Positions 31,434-43,328 of a stretch of DNA of 64,000 bases are shown here, in pieces. The DNA lies in contig BROI01000011.1 in assembly GCA_027923505.1 (NCBI GenBank), positions 186,001 through 250,000 of the forward strand, given 5' to 3'. Each line of letters starts with the position of its first letter. Within the stretch, counting starts at the first letter, position 1. The stretch comes from Mayamaea pseudoterrestris (Eukaryota; Bacillariophyta; Bacillariophyceae; Sellaphorales; Sellaphoraceae). A program made the translations under genes and the position numbers. The notes under the pieces were generated by a model, which saw nothing but the letters and a program-made list of their open reading frames with translations, made no database searches and was not told where the DNA came from.

Positions 31434-33233
31434 TTAGAGCTTCTTGACAGCCCTCTCCGCTTCATAGGCCAAAAACGACTCGGCCGTCATGCAAACGGCC
31501 GACAGTGCAATGACAATACCAATGCTAAAGGCAATGTACGAATGCCGTTGATGGCGCCGCATCAGTAGCGACAAGACCGACTGGCCGACGCAGGTGGACA
31601 CGAATCCAATCAGCAAAAATGCAATGGCGTAGTCCAGTGTCAGTAACCCAAAAATCATGAAACTAAAGGCAGCCGTGCAGCTTGTAAAGAAAATCATGCA
31701 TGCGGAAGTGGCAGATGCAACTTGGGGGTGGACGCCAAGCGCCAGCATGAGTGGACCCTTGACAATGCCTCCTCCTGAGATGCATTATGAAATGCAAAAA
31801 AAATGTTAGTCATAGTGAGTGATGAGACGCCAAGAACCAGACTCCTTGTAAAACGTACCAATTCCAAATAGCCCCGCGACAATGCCCGCAACAATCGCAT
31901 ACACTGGATATCTCACTGAATTGTACTCATCCCAGGCAATATCGGAAATGGCCGGTCCACCTTGCTTGATGCGCTGCAGCAACTCGCGCCGCGTCCAAAC
32001 GACAAAGAGCGTCACCACCAGCAAAATGGCAACATTGGATATCCAAAAGCAAGTCGTGCCGCATATTGGTAGACTCACCACGGGCGAGGCTGGCGAAACG
32101 GCCGATGCATGCGAAGAAGTCTTGTTGTTATGGAGGCCGCCCTTGAACAAGTTGATTGCCGTGACAATGATAAAGAGAGCCGTCAGTTTGAGTGCGTCTA
32201 AATAATTTTCCTGAGCGACGAAGCGCATTATTTTGGAGTCTCGTCGCGTGGAAGGATCGTCATCAATGGTGCTAGTCGCAGCAGCTGCTCCGTAGGAAAC
32301 AACCGCTTGACTCAGTGCCGCCGACGCTTGCGGCACGCTTGCCACCAATCGCTGCGTCTCTTCATCGTCACACGATCGAGTCGTTGCTCCCAGTAGCTGC
32401 GCCTCCGTTTCCTTGCGATATAATTTCATAGCCTTGGTCAGCGTCAAGTGTGCCGTGAGCAGTAGCAACACCAACAGCAACACGACAATGAGCAACGCCG
32501 GCAGGTACACATGCAGCAATGCTCCAAGTATGGCACCAGCAATCGTTGTCGGCTCGAGCATCAATATAACATCCCAGTCAATGAGGCTGCGATTGGGTTG
32601 AATCGGATGGCGCTTGGATAGATTGGCAAAGTTATTGGCCAGCGCTCCGCCGAGTACAGTCATGGCGGTCAATGGAATGGCATGCTTGACGGGAAACTGC
32701 AAGACAAGCGTGTACACGGGAACGAGAATGCCTGTAACGCAATGAATGAATAAGATGAAAGATGAGACAATTTATGCCAAGCAGGTCACGCAGTGACGCC
32801 GTCAGAATCAATGAACTTTATGCGAGTCTTTCCCTCCTTTCTGCATTCGCTCCTACCTCGTCCACTAAATTCTCACTTGCGACTACATTGTTCAACCAGC
32901 CATACGCTTCTCTTCATACTCTTTTCGTCATACTCTCATTTGTCGCTCTCTCTCTTTTTCACAATACTCACCTCCTCCTCCAATGCCTCCTCCAGCCGCA
33001 ATCACCAAGCCTGCCATCGCCAGTGCGTACCCCACATAGTCGCGCGGTGACAGCGGAAAGAGTGGAGGCAGCGGCGACACTTCGTCAATCAATGATGGCG
33101 GCGTCTGCTGCAAATCTTGTTGATTCGACAGATTTGACAGAATGACGGCCGCAACAATCAAAACAATGAGAGCCACAGCGGACGACCATGCGAAGCGTTC
33201 CTCGGCGGCGGCGTTGCTTGATGCTGGCGGCAT
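31434..33233 (-). CDS. TauE/SafE family anion transporter
   Basis: 491 residues from exons 33233-32972, 32731-31859 and 31774-31434 (introns 240 and 84 bp, both phase 1). Eight or more membrane spans in two inverted halves, each opening with the family's Gly-rich motif: GIGGGGILVP, followed by FPVKHAIPLT, in the first half, and GIGGGIVKGP, followed by LGVHPQVASATSA, in the second. A long cytosolic loop with Ser/Thr separates the halves. Family members move sulfite, sulfonates or other organic anions across the plasma membrane. It is the only non-P450 gene inside the P450 cluster; a functional link is possible but unproven. Each intron splits a Gly codon inside the Gly-rich motif of its half. 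Confidence 0.88.
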
Positions 33234-33621
33234 GCTTCGATGGCTTCTTTATATGACTGATGGATGAGCTCCTTCTCTTCTCTTGATTCAAATACTGCTG
33301 TATGATTCGTTGTGTGAGCAATGCCAAGCACCAAGGATTTTGAGTCGTGGTGTTTTCGCGGTGCCCCAGCGTGGGGTTGTTGCGCGCGCAAGGAAATTGC
33401 CTCGACACGTTTCGTGACGCCGAAAAGGTCCACTCCGCGTCATTTTTGGCGTTGTGATTGGACGGAGAAAACGCATTGAAACGGCTGATTCAGAATTTTA
33501 ATCGCGCTACGACTGATCTAGCCGGTTCGCTCGCAAACCATGGCGAAGAACTGGCGTCGATGCAAATTCTTTCTTGTCACGCTCCTTTGTAATATTTGAA
33601 TAAACATTCACTTCGCCCGCC
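33234..33621. other. Divergent promoter region
   Basis: Between the transporter (minus) and P450 copy 4 (plus). Holds both promoters; no recognised element. Confidence 0.4.
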
Positions 33622-35520
33622 ATGGCGAACCAGCAGACAAACTCCATTGCGAATACACTAGTCAACATGCTTTCCTGGAGCAGCAGCAGGAACGATCAGC
33701 AGCAGCAGTCTACTGCAATTATCGTTGCAACAGCTGCTGCGCTGGCCATTCCCTTGGTCTACTACTACTCTAAGAGCAGCAGCAAGCAGTATCCTCCGGG
33801 GCCTCCGCAACTTCCCATTCTCGGAAACTTGCATCAGCTGCCTGCTCCGAATGGCGACGTGCTCATGGATGACAAGCTGCTGGAGTAGTACGAACGAAAC
33901 TGAATGAATGAATGAATGAATGAATGAATGAATGAATGAATGAATGAATGAATGAATGAATGAATGAATGCGAGCTTGCAATGTATACCAAGAACGATGC
34001 AGCGCTTGCCTCCGCCTCGCTCACGCACTCTTTCATTATTCATGCAGGTCCAAGGAGTATGGCTTGGTCTACACCATCAAGATTATGGGTATCGGAACCT
34101 GGGTGGTTGTTTGCGACCCTGATCTCATTCAGAGAATTTACGTGAGGTACGATACGATATGTCGCTTTTCTCGAATATGACGCGAACACTGACTTTCTCA
34201 TTTATTTCCGTACCGTAGCAAGAATTTTCAAAAGAGTTACATGTACAAGTACTTTACATCCGTCGTTGGATCAAAGAGTTTGCTATTGGTTGACAAGGAT
34301 GTTTGGACGCCCAAGCGCAAGGCCTTTTCACCCGGCTTTTCGCCAAGCTTTCTCAAGGACATGGTGCACATTATGGTGCAAAAGCTGGAGCGCTTTACGC
34401 AGTGCATTGACAATGATATCAGCAGCAACAAGCCAACCAACATGTTGCAGCGGACGCAAACGTTTACGTCCGATGTGATTGTTGCCGTTGCCTTTGGTGA
34501 GGATTGGGGAGGTGACGTGAATGCGGAGCATCCGGCGCGGGTTTGTACGTATAGAGCTTTTTGTGAATGAATTGAATTGCTATTGTATCTACTGTATCTC
34601 TGACTGATCCATCGATTGGCTTTGTATACTCAGGGAATAGCGAGATTGCTCGCTTAATGGCTGGAACCTTGATTGATCCCTTGTCCAAAATCACTGGTTA
34701 TCGCACTCGCCAAAAGATTCAAGAGTACGAAAAGCTAATTGACGATGAAATGATGCGGATTTTGGAGCGCCGCCTTGCGGATGAGAACTCGAGTGGTGAG
34801 AAGAAGGATATTTGCTCCATTGCCGTGGAGGAAATGCGCCGCGACGGTGGTGGTGGCCCGTTATCCTTGGAAGACAAAATTTCCATTTCGCACCAGCTCA
34901 AGACCTTTTACTTTGCGGGTCATGATACAACGGCTACTACCATTTCATGGGCGGTCTGGTTGTTGGCGCAAAAGCCGGAGGTTCTTGCCAAGGTGCGAGC
35001 AGAGCTCAAGGAGAATGGCATTTGGACAGATGCGGCAAAACCGCCAACGTACAATGACTTGCAAAAGTGCGTCTACCTTGAGGCAGTCATCAAGGAGACG
35101 CTTCGTTTGTACCCACCGGCAACGGGTGTTTCTCGCATGACGGATGACACCAATGAAGAATGGAACGGTTACAGGCTGTCGGGAGCCGTTCTAATTATGG
35201 GAATCTATGCCATGGGACGGCATCCGTTAATCTGGAAGGAACCAGAGGTCTTTCGTCCGGAACGATTTTTGGATGGCTCTGAGGAGCCGCCGAACTCAAA
35301 GTATAGTATCAGCGCCAAATTCACTGCCTTTTCCAGAGGTTCTCGTGACTGCATTGGCAAATACTTTGCTTTGATTGAGTCTAAACTGGCCATATCCGCA
35401 CTCGTTACCAAAAACGACTTTGAGGCTGTTGACCCAAAGGAGCGTATGCTGGTGTTGATCACATCTCTTCCCTCGAACGGTGCGCAAGTCAAGTTCCGGC
35501 GTCGAGATTCGTCGAAGTGA
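33622..35520 (+). CDS. Cytochrome P450, cluster copy 4 (altered first splice donor)
   Basis: 524 residues if exons are 33622-33884, 34048-34146, 34219-34544 and 34634-35520. In the other three copies exon 1 ends in TG, and the split codon TG|G gives Trp. Here the last base is A, so the ancestral donor (GT at 33888) would create TA|G, a stop. The same change creates GTAGTA three bases upstream (GT at 33885); splicing there restores the frame and only removes the Trp, joining Glu directly to Ser. The rest is intact: hinge YPPGPPQLPILGNL, FAGHDTTATT, ETLRLYPP, PERFLDG; the haem loop is FSRGSRDCIGKYFA, with Ser replacing the usual Pro. Closest to copy 1 in exon 3 and 4 wording. Either a working gene with a shifted donor or an early pseudogene. 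Confidence 0.8.
33901..33970. repeat. (TGAA)n microsatellite in P450 intron 1
   Basis: 17.5 uninterrupted copies of the tetranucleotide tgaa, only 13-16 bp inside intron 1 of P450 copy 4. The bases just before it (cgaacgaaac) look like a decayed start of the same tract. The intron is 163 bp, against 98-110 bp for the same intron in the other copies; the expansion accounts for the difference. Confidence 0.97.
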
Positions 35521-35666
35521 TAGCACTGAAAAAGAGTAGCATGTTGTTCGACGCAGCAGTATTGTCATGCATGTCTACTGGTATACAATAGCGCTTGCCT
35601 TTTCTTTAACTAAAAAATTATTGTATGTCCACTAGTGGAATGTAAGTAATGACCCGCAAAAATTAT

Positions 35667-38600
35667 CTAGACTGTTTCCGCAACTTCTCCACCAGACTTG
35701 GCTGACACTAGCTGTACCTCTCGTCGCCGCTTCCTCCCAAGATACTGCCTGATTCTATTGACAATGAAGTAGTCCCAGCCCATGTTCGTCAACGCATTCA
35801 ACACCATAATGATAATAAGTGTGATACGAAATTCTAGGGGCATGACGGTACTTGCGTAAGGATTTTGAATTGGGACTTTGCCTTGTAAAGATACCGAATA
35901 AACCAGATCCTTGTTCGAACAGTTTACTCTCCAAACGCAAGACAGTCTGCCAGGAACCAGCGTGATGTAAAAATGAAGCGCAGTAAAGACAGCAATACAC
36001 GCCACAAACTTGTAGTTCTTGATCCAGCTTTGGCGAAACTCGTAGCCAAAATTAAAAGCCATTGCTGTGCTGAGGAACTGGTAGCCGGTGACAAGGAAAA
36101 GGACTTCAGATTCGTAGTTGTCTCCAATTATCATTAGGTTGCTAACGTCCTCATTGTCCCACTTCCTGCATTGCATCCAATCCTGTCGATATAGAATCGC
36201 GAGAGCAAACAAAACATAGAAAATGTTCGAAAAAAGAACGCCGCAAAGACTGGCAACAGTATGCGGACCAAGCAACGATGCAGTTGGGCGAGTGTCGGAA
36301 AGGCGACGCGCCGCATGAGCTAGAGGCAACGTGAATGCCATGCAAACAACCCAAATTCCATCGAGCATCGCCCAAGCATACTCCGTCAAGTTAATCCGAA
36401 AGAACGCCATGATCAAGTTATCTATACCCTCGAGCTGTCCATACATCAAAATGTATTTGTAACTGGCCAGGGCCGAGGCAAGAGCGCAACGACCCTCACG
36501 TAAAACGTCCAACACAGACTCAATCTCCTTGTCCAGTGAGGTGAAGGGAGAGACGATGCTGGCTTCGGCGTCACTGAGTGCTACGCCAACGTGAGCTGAT
36601 TTTAATGCGCCACAGTCATTGCCTGGATTGTGTGCGGGAAAGCGTTAAAGTCAGTGCGTTAGGGGTTTTAGAATGGACGTCTGGTACAATTCCACTTACC
36701 GCCGTCGCCACACATCATTGTTATAAACCCCATCTCGACAAATGTGTTCACGACCGAAACTTTGTGAAAAGGGTTACAACGTCCATAAACACGGATACAT
36801 TGAGCGAGTTCCTTCGCATAATCTGGGTTTGCGGACAAAGTAGCCTCCCATACCTCACCCGTGACTGCAAGCTCGTGGCCAGCTGCCCGCGATTGCATTT
36901 CCGACAAGGGAGGCAAGTTAACGATCTGGTCTGAATCATTCAACCAGGTAAGCTTGCCCTGTTCGTCGACCCTACTGCAGTGGTAAACGTTTATTCCAGT
37001 TTCAATCATGCCAGCCTCCTTGGCGATACGAATTCCAGTGAGAAGGTTGTCACCTGTGACTATGATGCACTGAACTTCTCCGGCTTCAAGTTGACGAATA
37101 ACGCTAGCTGTCTTCTTTCGTATTACGTTCTTGAAGTTGATGACGCCCTCAAACTCAAGGTCGCGCTCAACTTGATCACGCGTTATTGCGTGTATATCAG
37201 TCTCCTCCGGAAGTTGCTTCTTAGCAATGGCAATGACGTAAGATCCCGACTTGTGAGATTCGTTCACTTCTGCCTCATAGTCGCTGGGAATCGAATCGTC
37301 GCTACAAACCTTTGCGATTGACTCGCCGCTGCCCTTCACGTACGCAATTAAAGTTCCGTCGATCTTTTTGGCAATGACGCTCTGAGTCATGCGATGATGA
37401 TCAAAGTCAAAAACTTTAAGGACTTCGATACTATTGCCATGTTTATCTTCAACTCTCATGACAGAGGACCCTCTTGCTTCTTTCCACGTCGCTTTACTGG
37501 CGTCAAACATGGTACGATCAACAGGGTTTCCAATCAGCTCTCCGTTCATTGATTTGTGCAGCCCATGACAGCACGACATAGCGGTCACTAGATCGTCGGA
37601 CAGTGAAGCAGTCTGCGCTGTCCATGTTTCGCGGCAGTGAGCAGAAACGAAATCTAATCCCTGGCGAGTTAACGTACCAGTCTTGTCAAAGAGGGCACGA
37701 GTTACTTTGCCAGCGATTAGTATATCCTGTGAATTGTTGCAAGCAATCCGTTTTCTTGATAGACGGTTGTCGGAAATTCCGACAGAAACAGTAAACACCG
37801 TGGGCAGCAACGGCGGAATGATTGCAGCGATGATGTACCTGCAGGAGTAGAGGGATGGAAATGTTGAATTTTTTTCGTATCTACTCAATTCACCCAAACA
37901 ATTCAAACTTACATTCCATAGAACCAAGAGTAAACGGGCTGATCATCGAGGAACTGAGTCACCAGGACAAATCCAATGATTGCTTCAATAAACAAGATGA
38001 AGAGTACATAGCCAACCTCGACGTCAAACTTGAACTGGTGGCGTTCGTAGGAAAACACCTCACGTAGCAACTCTCCCTTGCTCGTGTATGATCCAGTCTT
38101 TACAACCACCGCCAAATTGTTCTTGACTTCGGACTCTACCACAATCGTTCCGGCCGAGATTGTATGTTTCTTGTGCTGCAACGAATTGTACGTTTGTTCG
38201 CGGTCGCCGGCATCTACCGCCTTTTTCGCCATTGGCGTCGACTCGCCCGTCAGCGCCGACTCGTCCACCAGCAAGCCTTCCGACGACACTAGTATCATGT
38301 CCGAGTACGTCTTTCCCGACGCCACTTGCACAACATCTCCTGGTACAAGCTCGGCTTGTGGCACAAGCTGCATGGTGCCATCGCGCAAACAGTCAACGTC
38401 TCCCTCAACGTGCGTCAGTTTGAACAAGTTGGATTCGTTGCGATACTTGAACCAAGCCACCGCCAAACCACCCGTAATAATGACCAACCCATGAATCGCC
38501 GCCAAGTAAAAGTAGTACAGCGGCACCCAGGACCACAGCATGAACAACTGGTACACGTAAAAGGGCTTGTGAAACTCCTCCGACAGGGTGCGCCAAGCGC

Positions 38601-39930
38601 TCGGTGTCGCCATTTCAATCGCATTGGGTCCCACGACGCGCAACCGGCGCTCCACTTTGAGCGACGTCAAGCCATGCGCAGCATCTATAACATCACCAAT
38701 CTTGTCAACGACAACCAAGTCGCCCGGCTCAAACACTTGCGTTTCAACGTTGTAGTTGTACCGACGAAACTCATGGACAATGTAGCGCGTGCCCTTTACA
38801 TCCTTGCGCACCGTCAGGTAGCTCAACTTGCCGCTCCTTGGCATGGCAAAGAAGCAACCCATGGCGGCGTGAAACAATACCGAAAGTTTGGCGGAGAGGG
38901 CGCGCAACTTGCGCACGTATTTTGGATCGCGGTGGGAATGTGCCACTGCCACTTGTCGCGGCGTCGTCAAGCCCACCGTGGTGGCATGCTGCAGCGAAAC
39001 CTTTCTCCAAAAGACGCTGACAATACTCGTCGGATACTTGAACAGTAACGTGTAGACGAAACCAATGCTCCACGTGACTTCAAACGCCACGAGCGACTCC
39101 GTCTGCGACTTGGCGCGATACGAAGTGACGGCGAAACCAAACAGAAAGAACTGAAAGGCACACAATATCGTCAAGACAGTTCCGTACAATAAACTTCCAA
39201 ACATGCTGCTGGTGTAACCAGTCACTGTCACGGCAGCTGCATGCTGCATAGCCACGTTTGAATGATGTTGTTCGTCGGCATCGTCGTCTGCTGTAGGAGC
39301 AGTTTTACTATCGCAAAGTATTTGCGTCGTTGTATCATCACCCTTGTTTCGTCGCTGGAGCAAGTTCCAAATCCAAACACTGAATGTCGTAACAATGACA
39401 ATGGCGGCAAACACAGTAAACGGCAGTGCCGTATAAATGGTGCTAGTTGCTGTCTGGCTCAACGCTGCCTGCTGCTCGACGCACGTTTGCTCGGCGTCGT
39501 AGTACGCGCCATACTCTTGCTCGCAGGCCCACTGGTACTTTGTCGTCGCGGGGCAAGCTTTGCTGGCGCACGGCAGAGTGCAGGGATTGTTTTTAGTTGC
39601 TTCCGGCGGACAAGTCGCGCGGCAGACACCATCGTCGCACAAGACTTGATCCAAATCAGCGTCGCAGCGATTGGGACAGGATACATTGGGGCCGACGCAT
39701 ACCTGCGGACAAGTGATCAAGACGGGACATGAAAACGACGTGTCCACGTAGGCGTTGAACTGGGTAGCGGAATTGGTGAGGGGAGCGGTAATGGCAAGCG
39801 TAGGTGCAGGTGCATGGATGAGCAACATGATCATGGAAGCAATGGTGAATGCTTGGAGCTGGGAATTGCTGCGGCGCGAGCGACTGCACGACAAGCTGAA
39901 GCTCTTCATCTTATTTCTTTTGCTAGGCAT
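35667..39930 (-). CDS. P5B-type P-type ATPase with Cys-rich N-terminal domain
   Basis: 1370 residues from exons 39930-37913, 37838-36700 and 36622-35667 (introns 74 and 77 bp). P-type motifs are complete: TGES at 561-564, PPLLP in the fourth helix (~681-685), the phosphorylated Asp in FDKTGTL (D724), TGDNLLTGIRIAKEAGM, and the hinge MCGDGGNDCGA, rebuilt across intron 2. The PPxLP variant and N-R-L-x-x-K wording after it put it in P5B (ATP13A2/3-like), which exports polyamines from late endosomes/lysosomes. The N-terminus is unusual: a signal peptide, then about 100 residues with 13 cysteines (~51-150), then a membrane span (~165-190). Ten core helices follow as in the family. The Cys-rich part would lie outside the cytosol. 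Confidence 0.9.
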
Positions 39931-40645
39931 CCGTCGAGAATTGAAGTAGATTGAACGCTTATAAGTATCGGATGACTCGTCCGCCTGACAAAAGATACTT
40001 GATCCAAAAGTTTCGTCTTCGCTGATGATTTGCTTTCCCTCTCTCTCGTTGATGCTGCACCACCACCAAGTCCTTCTCGTGTAAGAATCCCTTTCTGTTG
40101 AGCTCGGTAGTATGTGTTAATCTCTCTCAAACTCTAGACGACTTGTCCTTGTTTTCCATTGACGGCAGACCGAACTCGTTGTGCTTTTGGTCTCGCACAT
40201 GGCCGCAACGAAACTCCGAAGCGGTCATTTTTGTTGCACTCTAGGAGCCACAGTAATGACTTCTGCCGAATGGAGAACCAGTACGATATTCATGATTTGC
40301 GATACTGCCGTAGCTATCACGTTATCACCAATCACATTGCAGTCTACCGAGGGACCAGCCAGTCAACTTATCCATAAACCGAGCTCCCTAGACAGAATTG
40401 GTTTGTTTGCGGATGCCTCATTGCTTTTGTCCTTTCAACCTGTGACAAGATCAATGACGAAGACTTAAGCAGCATGATCCATAGAGTCTCCGCCGACATG
40501 AGCAAGTCTCATGGATCGCTTCATTGGCACGCGACGAGTCAAATGTCTGCATGTGTAATACATGAATTCTTATAAAACTTGACTAAACATTACAAATTAT
40601 GTCTCTTTAGTTGCTTCAACGTCTTATGTCGATTTAAGGTCGACG
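39931..40645. other. Intergenic region
   Basis: 715 bp between the P5B ATPase start and the 3' end of the TRF4-like gene. Short frames on both strands show no protein-like composition. Holds the ATPase promoter; nothing specific recognised. Confidence 0.45.
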
Positions 40646-42923
40646 TTAGACAGCGTGTCGAGTCTTTCGACTGTACTCGTCGCGAGCCGTACTTAGGTTT
40701 GCGCAGCTGATAACCACGGCAAGCGTTGACGAGCATTTCATGTCTGGCGCTTGCGTTTGCCTGGTGTGACGATCAATGCGCATTTCTTCGTGGCGAAGCT
40801 GCGCTAAACGTGAGTATACCCGCATGTAGCACGAGGCAAACAAGTCGACGCAATTGTCCAGCAGGAACACGTTGGAAAGGTCCGCCTCGGCATCTCCACT
40901 GCTCGTTCGGAGCGGACTATGCTGGCTTAGTCTCGTGTACGTTGCGCTTTGAGAATTAAGACCGCCGTAACGATACAAGAAGGAGAGGAACACTTCGCCT
41001 GGATCGTCGCGGCCGCCGAGGGACAAATGCTGTTCCAGATGAAACGCCACCAAAACATACAGCTTGTATGATCCAAGTCCGCCATGATACGGTGTATCTA
41101 GCTTTTGCTGCCAGAGAATTGTTTTGAGAAGCAATATAACGGGCCCAAAGCTGTCGCGAATTGGCGAAATCACGGCTAATAGTGAGACATTTGGCCAGAG
41201 CACAGCTTATCTGGTTTATCAGCGCTGTATCACTCGTACCTTTTGTACTTGTCGACTTGCGCCGCTGCGTACGCGCTAGTGTCGGATCCATTATGTCCTC
41301 CGATTGCGACATCGGCTAAAGGGAAGATACGCATGAAATGTGAGCCAACGCAGAACTCCAGTTGCAACAAAAGAAAGCTTCAAGTGCGAGCGTTGGCATA
41401 CCTTCAAATCCTAGATTCGACACCATTTTAATGATGGGAACGCGCGCCTTTTTGATGAGGTCGACCCGCCGCGCCTGGGGCGCCTTGCGCAAACGATTGG
41501 CAAGCTTGGCCAGGGCCGACACGCAGGCATCCTTGGTGTCGCGACTCATGCGGCCAGGGTCGGAAAACGGCCGAGACGCAAAGGTTGGAGCGCTGCGAGC
41601 AATGTAGGAAACGTGCATGTTCCCATCTTCGTCGTCATCATTTTCGGAATCGGAGCACGACAGTGTAATTGGGTGGTTTTTCCCGCCGCTGGCATCACTA
41701 TCGTCAAGGTCACTGTCAATAATAGCCCGACATACTCGTGGTGCATGACGAACGGACGGCAACCTTGCGTTTACAGCGTCCAGCTTGCTTTCAGCAAAAT
41801 TGGCAAGCTTGTCGGCAAAGTCAATATCTGACAAGTCCGAGCTCGTTTCGCTGTCTGTTTCCGTAACAGCATGGACTGGCGGCTGACTCAAAGTCTTCAA
41901 ACTTTGTTCGATAGCTGCCTTCGGTTCGCTCATGCTGCCGGTAGAAGAATTTGACGATGAGCTGCTGCTATTCCCAGTCAAGTCATAGTTAAAGACGGTG
42001 CCATCGGCCATGACACACATTGCCGTTTCCATGGACGATGCGTTTCGTTCGCTTGTACCTGCTTCATCATGAACAGGTTCAACCGCGTCCAGCGCCTCGA
42101 GCCACTTTTGGTACTTTTCCTTGCTCTGCACCGGCTGCACCTTGACAAAGTCTCTTCGAGCTTGCTTGCTTAAAGGCGCCGCATTTGAATCTTGCTCGGT
42201 AGCTGATCGTTTTCGTTGCATTGACACTTGTTCCATTCTTGCTGGCGCTGCTACTGGTTCCAAACTCGACGTTGGAACAACCCCCCAAAGCGCCGTATCA
42301 ATGTCACTGCAAAACGAGCACACGCCAGGCGTCGCAAACGACCCATAGACTTGCAAATGCGCGTCTTTACACGAAAAGGTTGCTTGCACAATGCGCGTCA
42401 CTTGCTTCAGCCAGTCGTGGCGAGCGTCGTGTTCGCGCTCGTTGAGTTGCACGTACGCAGCCAGGGCGTGGATTTCGTGGTCCAACGCTTGGCGGACACT
42501 ATTGGAAAAGACGCGATTCAGCAGCTCGAAAAAATCCATTTGCTTATGCTGACATGGCAATGGAACTTTTAAATAATCATGGCAGTGAGCCTTGCGCGAT
42601 GGAGATGTTTTCTTGCTACCGCTTACTATATTTGCAACCGGAAGTACCTTGTTGGCAAGCCACGGAACTTGTTGATTGGAGTTTGGCAAATTCTTTGGAA
42701 GCTCCAGTCGAAAGTCGCGCTTGTGACTCACTGCCGTTTTCTTTTCCGGCGCCGAATGCTTGCGCTGCTGAACCTTCTTCTTTGGTTTTGGTTTCGATTC
42801 GCCCGACTTGCGAGGCCGATTCATGTTTTGAACGTGCTGATTGTGACGGACGGGTGCTGAAAATAGGCGCTGCTCTGGACGAAAGAGACTTTTAATGACG
42901 GAATTTTTGGACTTTTTAGGCAT
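40646..42923 (-). CDS. TRF4-like non-canonical poly(A) polymerase / nucleotidyltransferase
   Basis: 700 residues from exons 42923-41402, 41315-41240 and 41150-40646; introns 86 and 89 bp. Start at the first ATG (42923). N-terminus very basic (Lys/Arg clusters 36-70; likely nuclear). Catalytic domain begins near 130; the G-S motif and the first two carboxylates are YGSFATPG and SDIDTALWG (D207, D209), and the third is in FEADVAIGGHNG (D509). Between them sits a ~245-residue Ser/Asp/Glu-rich insertion (about 215-460); family members usually have ~60 residues between these motifs. The central domain follows with KYKSFGPVILLLK and GGLGSYKLYVL. Such enzymes add short A or U tails in RNA surveillance; which nucleotide is not readable from sequence. 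Confidence 0.85.
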
Positions 42924-43328
42924 TTTGAGTCTATTGTATGTTAATGAGCAGAGTAAGAGTCTAGTACAGCTAGCGGGACCAAGACGCGATGCTGCCAATG
43001 TGTCTTTTCAATTCGATATTCTCCATGGCGAAGAAAGCAAGGGCGGAAAAACGGTGGTCGTATCGCGTCACGCTCCGACGAAGAACAGACGTAAACCGCT
43101 ACGACACTTGTCAATCTCATGTTGAGTCGAATGAGTCGCAGCAACTGTCAGTCGGAAGCGACGATGCGCAAGGCAACGACTCTTGGCGAGCCGACTTGCT
43201 CATGGCTTATGGCAATACGTTTACTGCAGTAGCAAGCTAGCGAAAGAGTATTGTTATCTATAGTACAGCAGCTTGAGTTTCTCCATTCGACGCGCCGCTA
43301 GAGGTGTCAGCAGCAGCACGAAACAAGC
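42924..43328. other. Divergent promoter region
   Basis: Between the TRF4-like gene (minus) and the unidentified gene (plus). No element recognised. Confidence 0.4.

Noticed and set aside
33622-33888. P450 copy 4 as a clear pseudogene because of the early TAG
   Set aside because: The stop lies exactly at the exon border, a GT three bases upstream restores frame, and the remaining 1.3 kb of coding sequence is intact with all catalytic residues.
38326-39048. 240-codon plus-strand frame inside the ATPase gene
   Set aside because: It is an antisense shadow of the P5B ATPase exon 1, with no ATG context or family similarity.
40956-41312. 118-codon minus-strand frame over the second TRF4 intron
   Set aside because: It is out of frame with the catalytic motifs, and the spliced model rebuilds the conserved KYKSFGPV sequence.
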